From Candidatus Zhuqueibacterota bacterium (GTDB lineage Bacteria > Zhuqueibacterota > Zhuqueibacteria > Residuimicrobiales > Oceaniaggregativiventaceae): DNA of 44,032 nt. The position numbers and the translations under genes were made by a program. This document shows, one piece after another, positions 1 through 7,841 of this stretch (positions within the stretch are counted from its first letter, which is position 1; each line of letters starts with the position of its first letter). The stretch is taken from NCBI GenBank assembly GCA_016929055.1, contig JAFGJN010000206.1:1-44032 (forward strand). Reading direction: 5' to 3'. The notes below the pieces were generated by a model. The model had not been told where the DNA came from. It did not search any database and saw nothing but the letters and a program-made list of their open reading frames with translations.

Positions 1-345
1 ATCCAACAAAAAGTATCTTAAAAATTCTTCTCTATTTACAGCAGCCAGCATTCCCACCTGATTGGTGAAAATATCCTGTTGTATTTATAGGGGATTCGGT
101 GCAAAGCTCCAAATCCGGGGCAGAATTGCTGTTTGGGCCGATCATGACCATCGACCCGACTCTGGCCTAGCGTCGGCCAGAGTTTATAAAACGATTAATA
201 AAAAGAATATACGGTTTCTAGACTTGTGAGTCAAGGTTTGTGCGCCCCAAGAATACACCTGATTCAGCAACAGACAAATACAACAAATGGAGAAAGCGGG
301 GTAAAAAGCCGAGTTTTCAAGGTTTGAGAATTTTCGAGTTCTTGA
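1..345. other. Non-coding leader region upstream of the heptose genes
   Basis: I see no convincing gene here. It holds an interrupted inverted repeat at 91-120, listed separately. A perfect 8-bp hairpin lies at 160-182 (CTCTGGCC, 7-nt loop, GGCCAGAG) followed by only three T residues, so it is at best a weak terminator for a gene left of the window. A possible promoter reads TTGGTG at 62-67, a 17-nt spacer and TTATAG at 85-90. From about 183 the sequence is AT-rich and runs into the heptose kinase gene. The promoter assignment is tentative. Confidence 0.4.
91..120 (+). repeat. Interrupted inverted repeat, copy 1 of a two-copy element
   Basis: GGATT at 92-96 and AATCC at 112-116 form an interrupted palindrome. 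The 28-bp core agrees at about 23 positions, with one gap, with an element at 40198-40227 upstream of the sugar ABC operon. The shared blocks are GGATTC, TGC, AAGCTC and TCCGGG. The flanks show no similarity. It could be an operator or a structured leader element; the sequence alone does not decide. Confidence 0.4.
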
Positions 346-429
346 GTGAAAAAAAAATTGAATAAACCCGCGTCAGTGCGTATATTCACACCAAGCAAGA
401 ATTTCGAACCAACAGCGGCAAGGGTTTCC

Positions 430-1425
430 ATGATCGACCTCCTCGACACTCGAAATCTCAACCCACTCATCGACCGGATGCGCGCCCAGAAAATCCTGGT
501 CCTGGGCGATGTCATGCTCGACGAGTTTATCTACGGCAAGGTTTCGCGTATTTCGCCCGAAGCGCCGGTACCGGTGGTGCAGGTCACACACGAGACGATC
601 TATCCGGGCGGTGCGGCAAATGTGGCGCGCAATCTGGCCGAATTCGGCGTTTCAGTTGTCGTCTCCGGCTTGATCGGCGACGGCTATAACGGCGCAAAGC
701 TGGTCGATTTGTTGCGCGACAGCGGCATTTCAACCGACGGATTGTTTTCGGTGCCCGGTTATTCGACCATCGTCAAAACCCGCATCATCGCCCGACAACA
801 GCAGGTGGTGCGCGTGGATCGAGAAAATGCGCTTCGACTGCCGGAATCGTTTTTGCGCGATTCGCTGCCGCGCCTGGAGCGCATTTTCCGGGAAATCGAC
901 GCGGTGATCATCGAGGATTACGGCAAAGGGTTCATCACTCAGCCTCTGGTCGATGCGGTCATCGATCTGGCGCAGGCCCACAACCGCATTGTCGCCGTCG
1001 ATCCAAATCCCAACAATCCGCTGAATTGGTCCGGCGCCACCGTGGTCAAGCCCAACCGCCAGGAAGCGTTTCTCGCCGCCGGATTACCCTATAGCGAAGC
1101 CGATCCCGATCTGCACCGGGCCGGAGAGCTCTTGCTTGAGCGCTGGCAAACCCCTTATCTGCTCATCACCCTGGGCGAATCTGGGATGGTCCTGTTTCAC
1201 CCGCCGCTAGCGCCTTACCATACCCCGACGCGGGCGCGCGAAGTATACGACGTTTCCGGCGCCGGCGACACGGTCATCGCCCTCTTTACAGCCGCCCTGG
1301 CCGCCGGTCTCAGCGGCGCCCAGGCAGCGGAAGTCGCCAACCACGCCGCCGGCGTGGTTGTGGGAAAACTGGGCACTGCCACCCTGACGCCGGAAGAGCT
1401 GGTTGCGAGTTTTTCGCAGCGATGA
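430..1425 (+). CDS. rfaE1: D-glycero-beta-D-manno-heptose-7-phosphate kinase (HldA / RfaE domain I)
   Basis: Cytoplasmic PfkB/ribokinase-family kinase that phosphorylates heptose 7-phosphate at O1 to give the 1,7-bisphosphate, a step toward ADP-heptose for the LPS inner core. At 331 aa it matches the kinase half of HldE and lacks the cytidylyltransferase half, so the adenylyltransferase must be encoded elsewhere. Family motifs are the GGAANVARNL substrate loop and the C-terminal DVSGAGDT motif with the catalytic Asp. I chose ATG 430 because homology starts just after it and AAGGG lies upstream. A GTG at 346 would add 28 residues of low-complexity, unlikely sequence. The gene is followed about 117 bp later by the phosphatase for its product, which supports the pathway call over a generic sugar kinase. 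Confidence 0.9.
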   Translation: MIDLLDTRNLNPLIDRMRAQKILVLGDVMLDEFIYGKVSRISPEAPVPVVQVTHETIYPGGAANVARNLAEFGVSVVVSGLIGDGYNGAKLVDLLRDSGISTDGLFSVPGYSTIVKTRIIARQQQVVRVDRENALRLPESFLRDSLPRLERIFREIDAVIIEDYGKGFITQPLVDAVIDLAQAHNRIVAVDPNPNNPLNWSGATVVKPNRQEAFLAAGLPYSEADPDLHRAGELLLERWQTPYLLITLGESGMVLFHPPLAPYHTPTRAREVYDVSGAGDTVIALFTAALAAGLSGAQAAEVANHAAGVVVGKLGTATLTPEELVASFSQR

Positions 1426-1479
1426 ACCATTCGGAAAATGCACGCCAATCGGCGTTCTTATTTGCAAGCCCTGTTACTC

Positions 1480-1498
1480 GTGTCCGGCGACCGGACAC
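1480..1498 (+). other. Intercistronic hairpin between heptose kinase and phosphatase genes
   Basis: A perfect 8-bp stem, GTGTCCGG and CCGGACAC, closes a 3-nt CGA loop. No T-run follows, so it is unlikely to be an intrinsic terminator. An mRNA-processing or stability role is possible. A second small stem, ACGCC-aatc-GGCGT, lies about 30 bp upstream at 1442-1455. Confidence 0.4.
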
Positions 1499-1542
1499 CA
1501 TCGGAATCCAGCAGGCAAAGAGACCAAGAATGAGCTTTGACC

Positions 1543-2091
1543 ATGAACAAAGCGGTTTTTTTTGATCGGGACGATACCTTGATACACGACGTCCCCTATC
1601 TGGCGGATCCGCATCAGGTAGAGCTGCTTCCCGGAGCGCAGGAGGCTCTGGAGGCGTTGTCGGGGCGGGGCTATCTCTTGTTCATCGTTTCTAACCAATC
1701 GGGCGTCGGCCGCGGCTGGATCACGCCGGAACAGGTGGCGGCGGTAAATGCCGAATTGCTGCGCCGGTTGGGTAAAAACTATTTTGCCGACATTCTCACG
1801 TGCTACGATGCACCGGACGGCGCCCAATCCGGCTGCCGCAAACCCAAGCCCGGTATGCTTTTTCAGGCGCAGCGCACCCACAATCTCGATCTCTCCCACT
1901 CGTTTATGATCGGCGACAAGCTTGCCGACATCGAAGCGGGGCGCCGCGCCGGCTGTCGGACGGCGTTATTGCTGCATTCACACACCCGGCCGGAAGTGGT
2001 GATGGCCCAGGCACGCGCCGATTTTGCCGCCACTTCCCTCACCGAGATCGTCGATTGGATTCTGACGCTCTCTCCCTCCACCTCGGGGTAA
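1543..2091 (+). CDS. gmhB: D-glycero-D-manno-heptose 1,7-bisphosphate 7-phosphatase (GmhB, HAD family)
   Basis: HAD phosphatase that removes the C7 phosphate from heptose 1,7-bisphosphate, the step after the kinase encoded upstream. Motif I is FFDRDDT near the N-terminus (nucleophile and acid Asp), motif II is VSNQSG, and motif III/IV are RKPKPG and IGDKLADIEAG. The length of 182 aa fits the family. The zinc loop is odd: the usual four ligands (Cys, His, Cys, Cys) appear reduced to two Cys in the segment CYDAPD...SGCRKPKPG, with the His position Asp and one Cys position Gly. ATG 1543 is preferred; a TTG at 1537 is in frame. HisB-type histidinol phosphatase is the alternative, but the neighbouring gene favours GmhB. 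Confidence 0.88.
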   Translation: MNKAVFFDRDDTLIHDVPYLADPHQVELLPGAQEALEALSGRGYLLFIVSNQSGVGRGWITPEQVAAVNAELLRRLGKNYFADILTCYDAPDGAQSGCRKPKPGMLFQAQRTHNLDLSHSFMIGDKLADIEAGRRAGCRTALLLHSHTRPEVVMAQARADFAATSLTEIVDWILTLSPSTSG

Positions 2092-2137
2092 AAAGCTGCT
2101 TTTTCAGACCCACAATAACAATACTTTAGAGAAATAA

Positions 2138-2166
2138 CACCCCGGGGTGTAGGCCACCCCGGGGTG
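2138..2166. promoter_or_regulatory. Tandem 12-bp palindromes upstream of desulfoferrodoxin
   Basis: CACCCCGGGGTG occurs twice, at 2138-2149 and 2155-2166, with a 5-bp spacer (period 17 bp). Each copy is a perfect palindrome. As RNA the two copies would pair into a 12-bp stem with a 5-nt loop, and six T residues begin about 13 nt later. It could therefore be the terminator of the heptose operon, a double operator just upstream of the -35 box of the next gene, or both. The core ACCCCGGGGT recurs at 30322-30331. Confidence 0.6.
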
Positions 2167-2175
2167 AATGACCTC

Positions 2176-2204
2176 TTGCTTTTTTACCAAAAGTTGCCTA
2201 ATTT
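2176..2204 (+). promoter_or_regulatory. Candidate sigma70-type promoter for desulfoferrodoxin
   Basis: TTGCTT at 2176-2181 and TAATTT at 2199-2204 are separated by 17 nt. Each box is an imperfect match to the consensus. The expected start near 2211 would leave a short leader with the AGGGAGG ribosome-binding site at about 2218-2224. The tandem palindromes end 9 bp upstream of the -35 box. Confidence 0.4.
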
Positions 2205-2231
2205 ATCAGTAACCCTTAGGGAGGAATCTCA

Positions 2232-2606
2232 ATGCAAAAAACATCGGTCTTTCGCTGCGAACACTGCGGCAACATCGTCGAGATGGTCTTTGTCGGTGGC
2301 GGTAAACTGGTCTGTTGCGGCCAGCCCATGACGCTGCTGGAGGAAAACACGGTCGATGCCGCACTCGAAAAACATGTGCCCATGGTGGAAAAAATCGACG
2401 GCGTCCTCCGCGTCCAGGTCGGCAGCGTCGCTCACCCCATGGAAGAAAAACACTATATTCAAATGATCGAAGTGACCACCAGCCAACACATTTATCGAAA
2501 ATGGCTGAAACCGGGAGAAGATCCAGTCGCCGAATTCCACATCGAAGGCGAGCCCATCAAAGTGCGGGAATACTGCAATCTGCATGGATTGTGGAGCGCC
2601 CGCTGA
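2232..2606 (+). CDS. dfx: Desulfoferrodoxin (superoxide reductase, two-iron class)
   Basis: Cytoplasmic non-heme iron enzyme that reduces superoxide to hydrogen peroxide without making oxygen, typical of anaerobes and microaerophiles. The 124 aa contain an N-terminal desulforedoxin centre (Cys9, Cys12, Cys28, Cys29). They also contain the catalytic square-pyramidal centre: His48 in the EKH motif, His68, His74, and Cys115 with His118 in YCNLHGLW. The Glu-Lys pair next to His48, important for catalysis in the family, is intact. A strong AGGGAGG site precedes the ATG. It is followed 51 bp later by a multiheme cytochrome gene, so a link between oxygen-stress defence and electron transfer is plausible. 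Confidence 0.96.
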   Translation: MQKTSVFRCEHCGNIVEMVFVGGGKLVCCGQPMTLLEENTVDAALEKHVPMVEKIDGVLRVQVGSVAHPMEEKHYIQMIEVTTSQHIYRKWLKPGEDPVAEFHIEGEPIKVREYCNLHGLWSAR

Positions 2607-2657
2607 TTTTCGAGTTTTTATTCGCCGCTTTTATGACTGCTCTAAAAGGAGCAACCA

Positions 2658-4001
2658 ATGAAAAAAAGCGCTATCGTTTCAATCGTCCTGCTGCTGGCGG
2701 GGGCAACGCTTGGCCAGCAACTCCCCAGTGGCGACGCCAAACTCGGCACTCACGGATATGACGCGTTTGAAAAACCACAAGCCTGCAAGAGCTGTCACGT
2801 GGATATCTATTTCCAGTGGCAGCAGTCGATGATGGCTCAGGCCTATACCCACCACTGGGACGAAATCGAGTATTTCGATCTGGCGGTCGAACACGCCAAG
2901 GTGGATCCCTCTCTCAAAGGAGCGGTGGATGGCTGCAACGGCTGTCATACGCCGATGGCCTACATGGCGGGCGACGTCACTCCGCCGCGGCCCAGCGAAA
3001 ACAGTCGGGCCAACGAGAGCGTCAACTGCGAAGTCTGTCACACCATCGTCGGCTGGAGCGGCGACGTGCCCTACAATTTCAGCTTTCAAACCTCTCCCGG
3101 CCGCATCAAGTATGGCGCCAAACCGGGGCTCGTCTCCCCGCACCACGAGACACAATTTCTCGATCTCTACCAGCAGACGGAATTCTGCGGTAACTGTCAC
3201 AACGAAAAAAGCCCTTTTGGCGCCTGGGTCAAGTCGACGCAGATCGAATGGAAAGAAGGTCCCTACGCTGCCGAAGGTGTCCCCTGTCAGACCTGTCACA
3301 TGCCCAAAGCTCTGAGCCGCAACGCTATCATGGCCGAGGAAGATCTGGTGGCCCAGCACCTTTTCCACGGCGCTCATGATCCTGGTAAATTGGCCGGAAC
3401 CGTTGAATTGCGCATGCATCCCGACGAAAGAGAAATCCCTTACGACGGCACGGTCCTCATCAGCGTCCAGTTGTTCAACGGTAAAGCAGGGCACAAATTC
3501 CCCACCGGCTCGGTGGAAGACCGCATCGTCTGGCTGCACGTCACGGCCACGGATTCCAAAGGGCGCACTTATCATCTGCCGGTCGACCGCAAGGGATTCG
3601 ATGGCGAAGAATACACCATAGCCGGCGACGTCCTGGCCTATCAGGACATGGGCATTCCCAAGGGCATTGCCGATTTTGCCGGCGTCCAGCGCGACGGTGT
3701 TCCGGCAGGCAACCGTATTTTTCGCATGCCCTATTTCGATCCGCAGGGCCGCATGACCATCATGCAGTGGAACACCCAGTCGTTCGGAGTCGATTATCGC
3801 ATCGGACCGCGCGAAACCAAGATCGAGACCTTTACCTGGCGTCTGCCGGAGGATATCCCGGTCGGCAAAGTCACCTTTCAGGCCGAGCTCTTTTATCAAA
3901 AACTGGTCAAGCCAGTGGCCGATTTTCTCGGTGTGCCGGAAGAGGAGAGCGAAATCATGCCGATCAATTTCGCAAACACCTGGATCGAGGTGTACGAATA
4001 G
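2658..4001 (+). CDS. Exported pentaheme cytochrome c family protein
   Basis: Probably a periplasmic or surface electron-transfer protein of 447 aa. It starts with a signal peptide (hydrophobic residues 5-18, likely cleaved near GQQ). Five CxxCH haem-c motifs follow, with Cys pairs at 43/46, 93/96, 124/127, 177/180 and 210/213. Additional His residues (for example 65-66, 234, 237 and 240) could be distal ligands. The region from about 245 to the end lacks haem motifs and contains AGHKFPTG near residue 275, a motif I recall from cytochrome c554-like multihaem proteins, so the C-terminus is probably a beta-rich domain. AAAAGGAG precedes the ATG. It lies between superoxide reductase and a monohaem beta-barrel protein. 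The partner and redox role are unknown; NrfA-type nitrite reductase is less likely because no CxxCK motif is present. Confidence 0.85.
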   Translation: MKKSAIVSIVLLLAGATLGQQLPSGDAKLGTHGYDAFEKPQACKSCHVDIYFQWQQSMMAQAYTHHWDEIEYFDLAVEHAKVDPSLKGAVDGCNGCHTPMAYMAGDVTPPRPSENSRANESVNCEVCHTIVGWSGDVPYNFSFQTSPGRIKYGAKPGLVSPHHETQFLDLYQQTEFCGNCHNEKSPFGAWVKSTQIEWKEGPYAAEGVPCQTCHMPKALSRNAIMAEEDLVAQHLFHGAHDPGKLAGTVELRMHPDEREIPYDGTVLISVQLFNGKAGHKFPTGSVEDRIVWLHVTATDSKGRTYHLPVDRKGFDGEEYTIAGDVLAYQDMGIPKGIADFAGVQRDGVPAGNRIFRMPYFDPQGRMTIMQWNTQSFGVDYRIGPRETKIETFTWRLPEDIPVGKVTFQAELFYQKLVKPVADFLGVPEEESEIMPINFANTWIEVYE

Positions 4002-4030
4002 ACACACGCGGTATGCAAATGGAGGACCCT

Positions 4031-5200
4031 ATGAATAGAAAATCCACTCTTTTTTCTCTCTGCATCGGCGCCATTCTGGTGATGCTTTTTTCATCGGAGG
4101 CACTGGCGATTCCGGCTCTGGCGAGGCGATACAAGATCTCGTGCAACACCTGCCATGCGCCGTTTCCCAAGCTCAAACCTTACGGCGAAGAGGTGGCCGG
4201 CAACGGTTTCATCATTCCCGAGGAAGAAAAAGAACGCGACTATGTGACGGCCGGCGACGACTTGCTGTGGCTGAACCGGGATTTTCCGATTTCGGCTCGT
4301 TTTGATGCCTACGGCGTCTATGATGACACCGAAGGCGGAAACAGCACCGACCTGCAGACCCCCTGGGGGGTCAAGCTCCTGTCCGGTGGTGCGCTCTATA
4401 AAAACATCGGTTATTATTTCTATTTCTACATGTCCGAACGCGGCGAGGTTGCGGGCATCGAAGACGCTTATATCCATTTCGACAATGTCTTAAACACGCC
4501 GCTGGACGTCATGCTCGGCCAATTCCAGACCTCGGATCCGCTGATGAAACGCGAGCTGCGCCTGACTTTTGAAGATTATCAGATCTACAAGACGCGAATC
4601 GGTCTATCGAGCACCAACCTCGCCTACGACCGCGGAGTGATGCTGGTTTATGGGATCGAACAAACCGGAACCGATATCGTCGGTTTGCTGGTCAACGGCA
4701 ACGGCATACCCGATGGCGGTTTCGATCAGGACAAATACAAAAATTATGGATTCCGCCTCAGTCAGGCGGTCAACGAAATTCTGACTGTGGGTGGTTTCTA
4801 TTATCGAGGCAAGGATGATCTCGGCCCCCAAATTGACGAAATCACTTACTATGGACCCGATTTCAACCTGGCGTTCGGCAAACTCGAGGTTACCGGACAA
4901 TACCTGCTGCGCAAGGATGACATCAAATGGAGCCACACCCCGCAATCTTCTGTTCGAACCATTGAAACCACGGGAATTGTTCTGGAAGCGATTTTCGCAC
5001 CCCAATTTGACCGTTCGCGCTGGTATCTGACCGCGCTCTATAACCAGGTCGATTCGGATTATAGCTGGGTCAATTATGAAACCGCCACCCTCAGTTATAC
5101 CTATCTGATGGCGCGCAATCTTCGTTTTATCGGCGAGTTTACCCGCGATCTCGAGCACGAAAACAACCGCCTGGTCGTCGGGTTTACCAGCGGGTTTTAG
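4031..5200 (+). CDS. Monohaem cytochrome c fused to a predicted outer-membrane beta-barrel
   Basis: A 389-aa protein with a signal peptide (residues 1-26, ending near ALA), one haem-c motif (Cys38, Cys41, His42 in SCNTCH) and then a long region of alternating polar/aromatic strands. The last residue is Phe in GFTSGF, the classic outer-membrane beta-barrel C-terminal signal. Segments such as YYFYFYM and YLTALYNQV look like transmembrane strands. I infer an outer-membrane pore with a haem at its periplasmic entrance. ATG 4031 follows GGAGG at 4021. An in-frame extension upstream overlaps the cytochrome gene and lacks a signal peptide, so I reject it. The gene starts 29 bp after the pentaheme cytochrome and is very likely co-transcribed, so the two may form an electron conduit. 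The function is not established. Confidence 0.75.
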   Translation: MNRKSTLFSLCIGAILVMLFSSEALAIPALARRYKISCNTCHAPFPKLKPYGEEVAGNGFIIPEEEKERDYVTAGDDLLWLNRDFPISARFDAYGVYDDTEGGNSTDLQTPWGVKLLSGGALYKNIGYYFYFYMSERGEVAGIEDAYIHFDNVLNTPLDVMLGQFQTSDPLMKRELRLTFEDYQIYKTRIGLSSTNLAYDRGVMLVYGIEQTGTDIVGLLVNGNGIPDGGFDQDKYKNYGFRLSQAVNEILTVGGFYYRGKDDLGPQIDEITYYGPDFNLAFGKLEVTGQYLLRKDDIKWSHTPQSSVRTIETTGIVLEAIFAPQFDRSRWYLTALYNQVDSDYSWVNYETATLSYTYLMARNLRFIGEFTRDLEHENNRLVVGFTSGF

Positions 5201-5220
5201 ACGGCCACTCCGTCCAGTAT

Positions 5221-5270
5221 TTGACTAAAAAAGGCCCGGCGATCGATTCGCCGGGCTTTTTTTTAGTCAA
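5221..5270. terminator. Bidirectional intrinsic terminator between convergent genes
   Basis: Long inverted repeat with arms of about 22 bp: TTGACTAAAAAAGG...GGCGA on the left and its complement ending TTTTTTTTAGTCAA on the right, with one bulge. The GC core GCCCGGCGA/TCGCCGGGC is flanked by an A-run on one side and a T-run on the other, so it can terminate transcripts in both directions. It sits between the 3' ends of the cytochrome-barrel gene (+) and the TrmH gene (-). Confidence 0.92.
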
Positions 5271-5289
5271 TCCAGATCAACCGCTAAAG

Positions 5290-6075
5290 CTACTCGCCCG
5301 CCTCTCCCCTCTCTTCGATCTGCTGTTTCACGACATCGATCCGCATCAATCGCTGGCGCATGGCTTCGGCCATGACAATGCTCGCCGAATGGGTCAGCGA
5401 CAGGGAGCCGATATCGGAAACCATGGGAATCTGGATAAACTGATCGCACTGTGAACGCACCGCTGCCGAAAGTCCGCGTTTCTCGCCCCCAAGGCAGAGC
5501 AGGATGCCGCGGGTAAGATCGACGTCATAGATGCGCCGCTTGACATTGGCGATGCAGCCATAGACGGCAACGTCATAATTGCGCATCTTGGGCAGAATGA
5601 TTTGGGGTTGATCAAAAACCACCAGCGGCATGCGTTCAAAGGCGCCGGACGAGGAACGCGACACCGCCGCCTCGTCGAAATCCCACAGATGTTTTTTCAG
5701 CAGGATCGCCTGAACGCCAAGCGCCTCGGCGCTGCGCATGACAAAACCGAGATTCTGGACATCGTCAACGCCTTCGAGCAGCAGCAAAAAGGGCGGCCGC
5801 GATGAGCGTTTGAGAAAGTCGAAAAACCTCTCGATTTCCCATGGTGGACGCGGTGAACCCAGCGCGAGGATGCCGCCGTGGGTCTTGCCGCCAGCCATGG
5901 CATCGATCTCTTCGCGGCTGACCGTCTTGACCGGCACCTGCAACTCTTTAGCCAGCGCAAAAAGCTCGGGCGCGTTTTCGTGGTGCAGTCCGTGGCGCAC
6001 AACGATGAGCGACAATTTTCGTGCACGCGCCTCGAGCGCCGCCTGAACGCAGATTTTTCCTTCCAGAGTGATCAT
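5290..6075 (-). CDS. TrmH/SpoU-family RNA 2'-O-methyltransferase
   Basis: SPOUT-fold methyltransferase of 261 aa, probably acting on the ribose of a nucleotide in 23S rRNA or tRNA with SAM as donor. The N-terminal 75 residues resemble the substrate-binding (L30e-like) domain, with GKICVQAALEA in place of the usual G-x-x-x-V-x-x-AL. The catalytic domain carries motif 1 (GVDDVQNLGFVMRSAEALG), motif 2 (LCLGGEKRGLS) and motif 3 (IPMVSDIGSLSLTHSASIVMAE region), which form the SAM-binding knot. RlmB is the closest well-known member, but motif 3 diverges slightly, so the target is uncertain. It ends at the shared terminator at 5221-5270. Confidence 0.88.
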   Translation of the reverse strand: MITLEGKICVQAALEARARKLSLIVVRHGLHHENAPELFALAKELQVPVKTVSREEIDAMAGGKTHGGILALGSPRPPWEIERFFDFLKRSSRPPFLLLLEGVDDVQNLGFVMRSAEALGVQAILLKKHLWDFDEAAVSRSSSGAFERMPLVVFDQPQIILPKMRNYDVAVYGCIANVKRRIYDVDLTRGILLCLGGEKRGLSAAVRSQCDQFIQIPMVSDIGSLSLTHSASIVMAEAMRQRLMRIDVVKQQIEERGEAGE

Positions 6076-6111
6076 AAGTCGGGGTTTCTCATTTCCTGTT
6101 TGAACCGCATT

Positions 6112-7773
6112 CTATTCACAAATCTCCATCACCGTCGGAATCAGCGGTGCGCACAACAATTCACTGAAATCATCGATACGCAAAATGGCAAATTCTTCAC
6201 CGGCTGCAGGAACCAAGCCGAAACGAAAATAGCGGATCAAACCATAGCCGGAGAGCGGTTCCAACAGCAACGGTACGAGCAAGCGAAATCGCCCGGTTGC
6301 CGGGACGACTATGGCACCGCGCGGCACGTCGGCCGTTGTTTTGACTGCTTCCAGCTTGATCAGAGACGGCGCTTCATAATCCAGCATGGAAGGCACAATT
6401 TCGAGGCACCTATAGCGCTCCACTCGAGCACGGCCGTTTTTCACAACGGTGAGCATCGGAATACCGTGATCGCCCAGCGTCCGCACCAGCTCGTCGTGTC
6501 CCGGCGGCACGAGGTAGGCCGCAGCCGGTTTGCGGCTGCTGGTCGATTCGACTCGTGGCCGCCAATCCTGTACGGTCTTTTCCACCACCACTCGATCGCC
6601 GGGCGTCACCAGCTCCAGCTCATCCCAGGTAAAGGGTTCTCCGGCCGCTTTGTCGGTTTTCAGAAATCCGGCTGTTCCCGGCGGCGGATCGGCAAAGGCT
6701 TTCAGCGTTAGATGGGGCTGGGCAGGATCCGACACATAGCGCATGCGAAGATGAACGGTTTCTGCCGTCTCGGCGCGCTGTCGTTCCCGGCGCACCAGCT
6801 CCAGAACCTCAGGCGCATATTCATAAAGACATCGCAAAAAAAGCTCGATGGTGCGAGCCTGCCTTTCCGTCCGCTCGCGAATGTTCTCCAGCCGCTTGGA
6901 CGAGACCCCTTCCTGAATAAATGACAGGGTTTGGAATAAGCCGAAACTGTTGCGACCATCGTTGATATCGGTTGTGCTGTAGCGATAGAGAACCGGAGTA
7001 TTCGCCTCTTCACTCGAATAGGCAGCGCCGGAAGCGTCATTGAATTCGATGCGTTGGCGTATCAGGTATTCATGAAAAGTCACTCCCGCCTGTGCCAGTC
7101 CTGCCTGGACAAAAGGCAAAACACGCCGGCGGGAAAACTCTTGGTGCTGTTGTGAAATGTTGAGATTGGAAACCACGCCGATTTGCTGTAAATAATAGTC
7201 GTCCCCTTTTTCATGCACATCGAGGGTCACTTGCGGATTCCAACGATGAAAGAGCGCATGCAGGGCACGAGTTTCCGGCGCTTCGAGCTTGACGTGATCT
7301 CGGTTGAGATCCAGATCCTGTCCGTTGTTGCGCAGATTATGTGTTGCTCCATGGGGATTGACAAGGGGAACGATCAAAAGATTGAGGCGATCGAGCAGAA
7401 AGACCAGATCGTCTTGAGCGGTACGGCGGATGATCTCGAGGGCGGCTTCTTTGGCGGATTGTTCGTCGCCGTGTTGAGCGGCAAAGATCAGAACGGTCGG
7501 TTTAGAGCTATCCAGAGTTTCGGGCGTGTGGCCGTTTTTGCTGAGGATGGCGACAAAGAGCGGCAACCGCTCCGCTGTTTCGCCGATCGTCTGAACCCGC
7601 AGAAACGGATTGTCTCGTGCCAGCTCGCTCAGAAAGCGATGAACATCCGCATTGTCGCTATAACGCCCATAGGAAGAGCGTTCGATCGGCGTCAGAGTTT
7701 GTCCGTTCAGGTGAAACAAAGCGAGCGGAGCGAAAAGCGACAAGAGAATACAGAACAGCGCGAGTTTTCGCAT
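6112..7773 (-). CDS. Secreted M14-family zinc carboxypeptidase
   Basis: Exported metallopeptidase of 553 aa that removes C-terminal residues from peptides or cleaves peptidoglycan stem peptides. It has a signal peptide (MRKLALFCILL to about residue 24). Zinc ligands are His101 and Glu104 in QHGDE and His187 in DVHEKGD. Substrate-binding residues appear in LDLNRDH (Asn157, Arg158). The C-terminal 230 residues contain no motif I recognise and probably form an accessory beta domain. ATG 7773 follows AGAGGGA; an upstream in-frame ATG at 7803 would put ten polar residues before the signal peptide. It ends 36 bp before the TrmH gene, in the same direction. Confidence 0.88.
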   Translation of the reverse strand: MRKLALFCILLSLFAPLALFHLNGQTLTPIERSSYGRYSDNADVHRFLSELARDNPFLRVQTIGETAERLPLFVAILSKNGHTPETLDSSKPTVLIFAAQHGDEQSAKEAALEIIRRTAQDDLVFLLDRLNLLIVPLVNPHGATHNLRNNGQDLDLNRDHVKLEAPETRALHALFHRWNPQVTLDVHEKGDDYYLQQIGVVSNLNISQQHQEFSRRRVLPFVQAGLAQAGVTFHEYLIRQRIEFNDASGAAYSSEEANTPVLYRYSTTDINDGRNSFGLFQTLSFIQEGVSSKRLENIRERTERQARTIELFLRCLYEYAPEVLELVRRERQRAETAETVHLRMRYVSDPAQPHLTLKAFADPPPGTAGFLKTDKAAGEPFTWDELELVTPGDRVVVEKTVQDWRPRVESTSSRKPAAAYLVPPGHDELVRTLGDHGIPMLTVVKNGRARVERYRCLEIVPSMLDYEAPSLIKLEAVKTTADVPRGAIVVPATGRFRLLVPLLLEPLSGYGLIRYFRFGLVPAAGEEFAILRIDDFSELLCAPLIPTVMEICE

Positions 7774-7841
7774 GGCGTCCCTCTGCAAATGGTTTGCACA
7801 CATACGATTTAGCCAAAAAATCGCGGCAGCTGCAGGTGCGG

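Noticed and set aside
2679-4007. A 442-codon ORF on the minus strand opposite the pentaheme cytochrome gene
   Set aside because: The plus strand has five haem motifs, a signal peptide and a ribosome-binding site. The minus-strand product has no family features, and such long antisense ORFs are common here.
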